A stretch of DNA of 34,147 nucleotides from Streptomyces oryzae (GTDB lineage Bacteria; Actinomycetota; Actinomycetes; Streptomycetales; Streptomycetaceae): positions 1 through 34,147 of the forward strand of contig NZ_JADKMA010000064.1 of assembly GCF_017676365.1 (NCBI RefSeq). Direction: 5' to 3'. This document shows, one piece after another, positions 33,012 to 34,147 of this stretch. The translations under genes were made by a program, and so were the position numbers. The notes under the pieces are model-generated. The model was given only the letters and a program-made list of their open reading frames with translations, did no database searches and was not told the origin of the DNA. Each line of letters opens with the position of its first letter. Within the stretch, counting starts at the first letter, position 1.

Positions 33012-33800
33012 ATGAGCGGTGTCATGAAGCGTATGGGGATGATCTTCCGCGCGAAGGCCAACAAGGCCCTGGACCGGGCTGAGGACCCGCGTGAGACGCT
33101 CGACTACTCCTACCAGAAGCAGCTGGAGCTGCTGCAGAAGGTGCGCAGGGGTGTGGCTGACGTCGCCACCTCCCGCAAGCGCCTGGAGCTGCAGATGACC
33201 CAGCTGCAGGGGCAGTCCTCGAAGCTGGAGGAACAGGGCAAGAAGGCGCTGGCACTCGGCCGCGAGGATCTGGCCCGCGAGGCGCTCTCCCGCAGGGCGG
33301 CGCTCCAGCAGCAGGTCACCGACCTGGAGGGGCAGCACCAGACCCTGCAGGGCGAGGAGGAGAAGCTGACCCTCGCGGCGCAGCGCCTCCAGGCCAAGGT
33401 GGACGCGTTCCGCACCAAGAAGGAGACCATCAAGGCCACCTACACGGCGGCCCAGGCACAGACCCGGATCGGCGAGGCGTTCTCCGGCATCTCCGAGGAG
33501 ATGGGCGACGTCGGCATGGCCATCCAGCGGGCCGAGGACAAGACGGCCCAGCTCCAGGCCCGCTCCGGCGCCATCGACGAGCTGCTGGCCTCCGGCGCGC
33601 TGGACGACCCGACCGGCATGGCCAAGGACGACATCACCGCCGAGCTCGACCGCCTCTCCGGCGGCAGCGACGTGGAGCTGGAGCTCCAGCGGATGAAGGC
33701 GGAGCTGGCCGGTGGCAGCGGCAACGGCCAGCAGGCCATCGAGGGGGGCCAGGGCCAGGCGAACGGCCAGCAGGACGCGCCCAAGTTCAACAAGGAGTGA
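33012..33800 (+). CDS. pspA: PspA/IM30 family membrane-stress protein
   Basis: A 262-residue coiled-coil protein that binds and protects the cytoplasmic membrane and polymerises into ESCRT-III-like assemblies. It starts MSGVMKRMGMIFRAKANKALDRAEDP, with an amphipathic first helix followed by the family's AEDP turn. Helices rich in Gln, Leu, Lys and Glu fill residues 35-220 (for example LQGQSSKLEEQGKKALALGREDLAREAL and KVDAFRTKKETIKATYTAAQAQ). The last 30 residues are a Gly/Gln/Asn tail. ATG 33012 is favoured over an upstream in-frame start because it gives the standard N-terminus. It is followed after 45 bp by pspAA in the same direction. PspA is usually induced by envelope stress; in Streptomyces this helps survive membrane-active agents. 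Confidence 0.96.
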   Translation: MSGVMKRMGMIFRAKANKALDRAEDPRETLDYSYQKQLELLQKVRRGVADVATSRKRLELQMTQLQGQSSKLEEQGKKALALGREDLAREALSRRAALQQQVTDLEGQHQTLQGEEEKLTLAAQRLQAKVDAFRTKKETIKATYTAAQAQTRIGEAFSGISEEMGDVGMAIQRAEDKTAQLQARSGAIDELLASGALDDPTGMAKDDITAELDRLSGGSDVELELQRMKAELAGGSGNGQQAIEGGQGQANGQQDAPKFNKE

Positions 33801-33845
33801 ACGCGGGCCTCAGCGGCACCCCCGCAGCCGGAGGAGGAGAACGGC

Positions 33846-34124
33846 ATGATCGTACGGATCATGGGCGAAGGCCAGGTCAAACTGGACGACAGCCACTTCG
33901 TGGAGCTGAACAAGCTCGACGACGAGCTGCTCGCGGAGATGGAGAGCGGTGACGAGGCCGGCTTCCGCCGTACTCTGTATGCGCTGCTCGACGCCGTCCG
34001 CAGGCTGGGCACCCCGTTGCCCGACGACGCGCTCGAACCCTCCGAGCTGATTCTGCCGGCGCCCGACGCCGGGCTGGACGAGGTGCGGCAGATGCTCGGC
34101 GACGACGGACTCATCCCCGGCTGA
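33846..34124 (+). CDS. pspAA: PspA-associated protein PspAA
   Basis: A 92-residue protein encoded right after pspA. It begins MIVRIMGEGQVKLDDSHFVELNKLDDELLAEMESGDEAGFRRTLYALLDAVRRLG, which matches the PspA-associated domain (PspAA) of actinobacteria: a small beta unit followed by helices. The C-terminal end (LEPSELILPAPDAGLDEVRQMLGDDGLIPG) contains the conserved SELILP. It is thought to form a stress-response unit with PspA; its molecular role is not well defined. ATG 33846 has a very strong site, GGAGGAGGAGA, six bases upstream. It ends 23 bp before the right edge of the window. Confidence 0.94.
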   Translation: MIVRIMGEGQVKLDDSHFVELNKLDDELLAEMESGDEAGFRRTLYALLDAVRRLGTPLPDDALEPSELILPAPDAGLDEVRQMLGDDGLIPG

Positions 34125-34147
34125 CCCGTACCGGCGCACCCCAGGCG

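Overview
The window reads as a piece of a Streptomyces (or very close actinomycete) chromosome. It is very GC-rich, uses GTG and TTG starts, has leaderless-type promoters, and encodes a two-domain geosmin synthase, a homodimeric AceE-type pyruvate dehydrogenase E1, and an actinobacterial E2 with two lipoyl domains. From memory (not checked), the right half, aceE-gntR-sucB-lpd-pepA-cobS-cobT-cobU-pspA, follows the conserved Streptomyces core order. The left half looks more accessory.

Layout. 1-4.2 kb: a partial DUF5685 gene entering from the left edge, a small unknown gene, a short threonyl-tRNA synthetase behind a candidate Thr-codon attenuator, and a conserved unknown gene. 4.4-8.1 kb: geosmin synthase, a convergent DMT transporter whose 3' end overlaps it, and a small unknown gene. 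8.2-16.6 kb: single genes, each with its own control region: an FAD oxidoreductase, an alpha/beta hydrolase behind a double operator, a TIGR01777 epimerase, a secreted SMP-30-like protein divergent from a MarR regulator, DUF4240, an SDR and a WYL regulator. 16.7-18.4 kb: a MetP/MetS-type sodium-dependent amino-acid transporter, including a 33-residue small subunit. 18.5-25.6 kb: pyruvate dehydrogenase genes aceE, sucB and lpd with a GntR/FCD regulator; a perfect 17-bp palindrome lies in the aceE promoter. 25.8-31.2 kb: leucyl aminopeptidase, then late cobalamin genes cobU (fused to a degenerate metallo-beta-lactamase-like domain), cobT (lacking the usual catalytic Glu) and cobS. 31.2-34.1 kb: a small acidic protein, a methyltransferase overlapping DUF3043, then pspA and pspAA.

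How the genes work together. AceE, SucB and Lpd supply E1, E2 and E3 of the complex that makes acetyl-CoA, probably under the GntR regulator. CobU, CobT and CobS do nucleotide-loop assembly of cobalamin. PspA and PspAA are membrane-stress proteins. The least ordinary item is the short ThrRS: it lacks the TGS and editing domains and is preceded by a 25-codon ORF with three consecutive ACG codons and a perfect 11-bp GC hairpin, which looks like transcription attenuation. I saw no CRISPR array, insertion sequence, rRNA or convincing tRNA. Several GC-rich intergenic hairpins share the core GGGGAACTGCGCG and form a dispersed repeat family.
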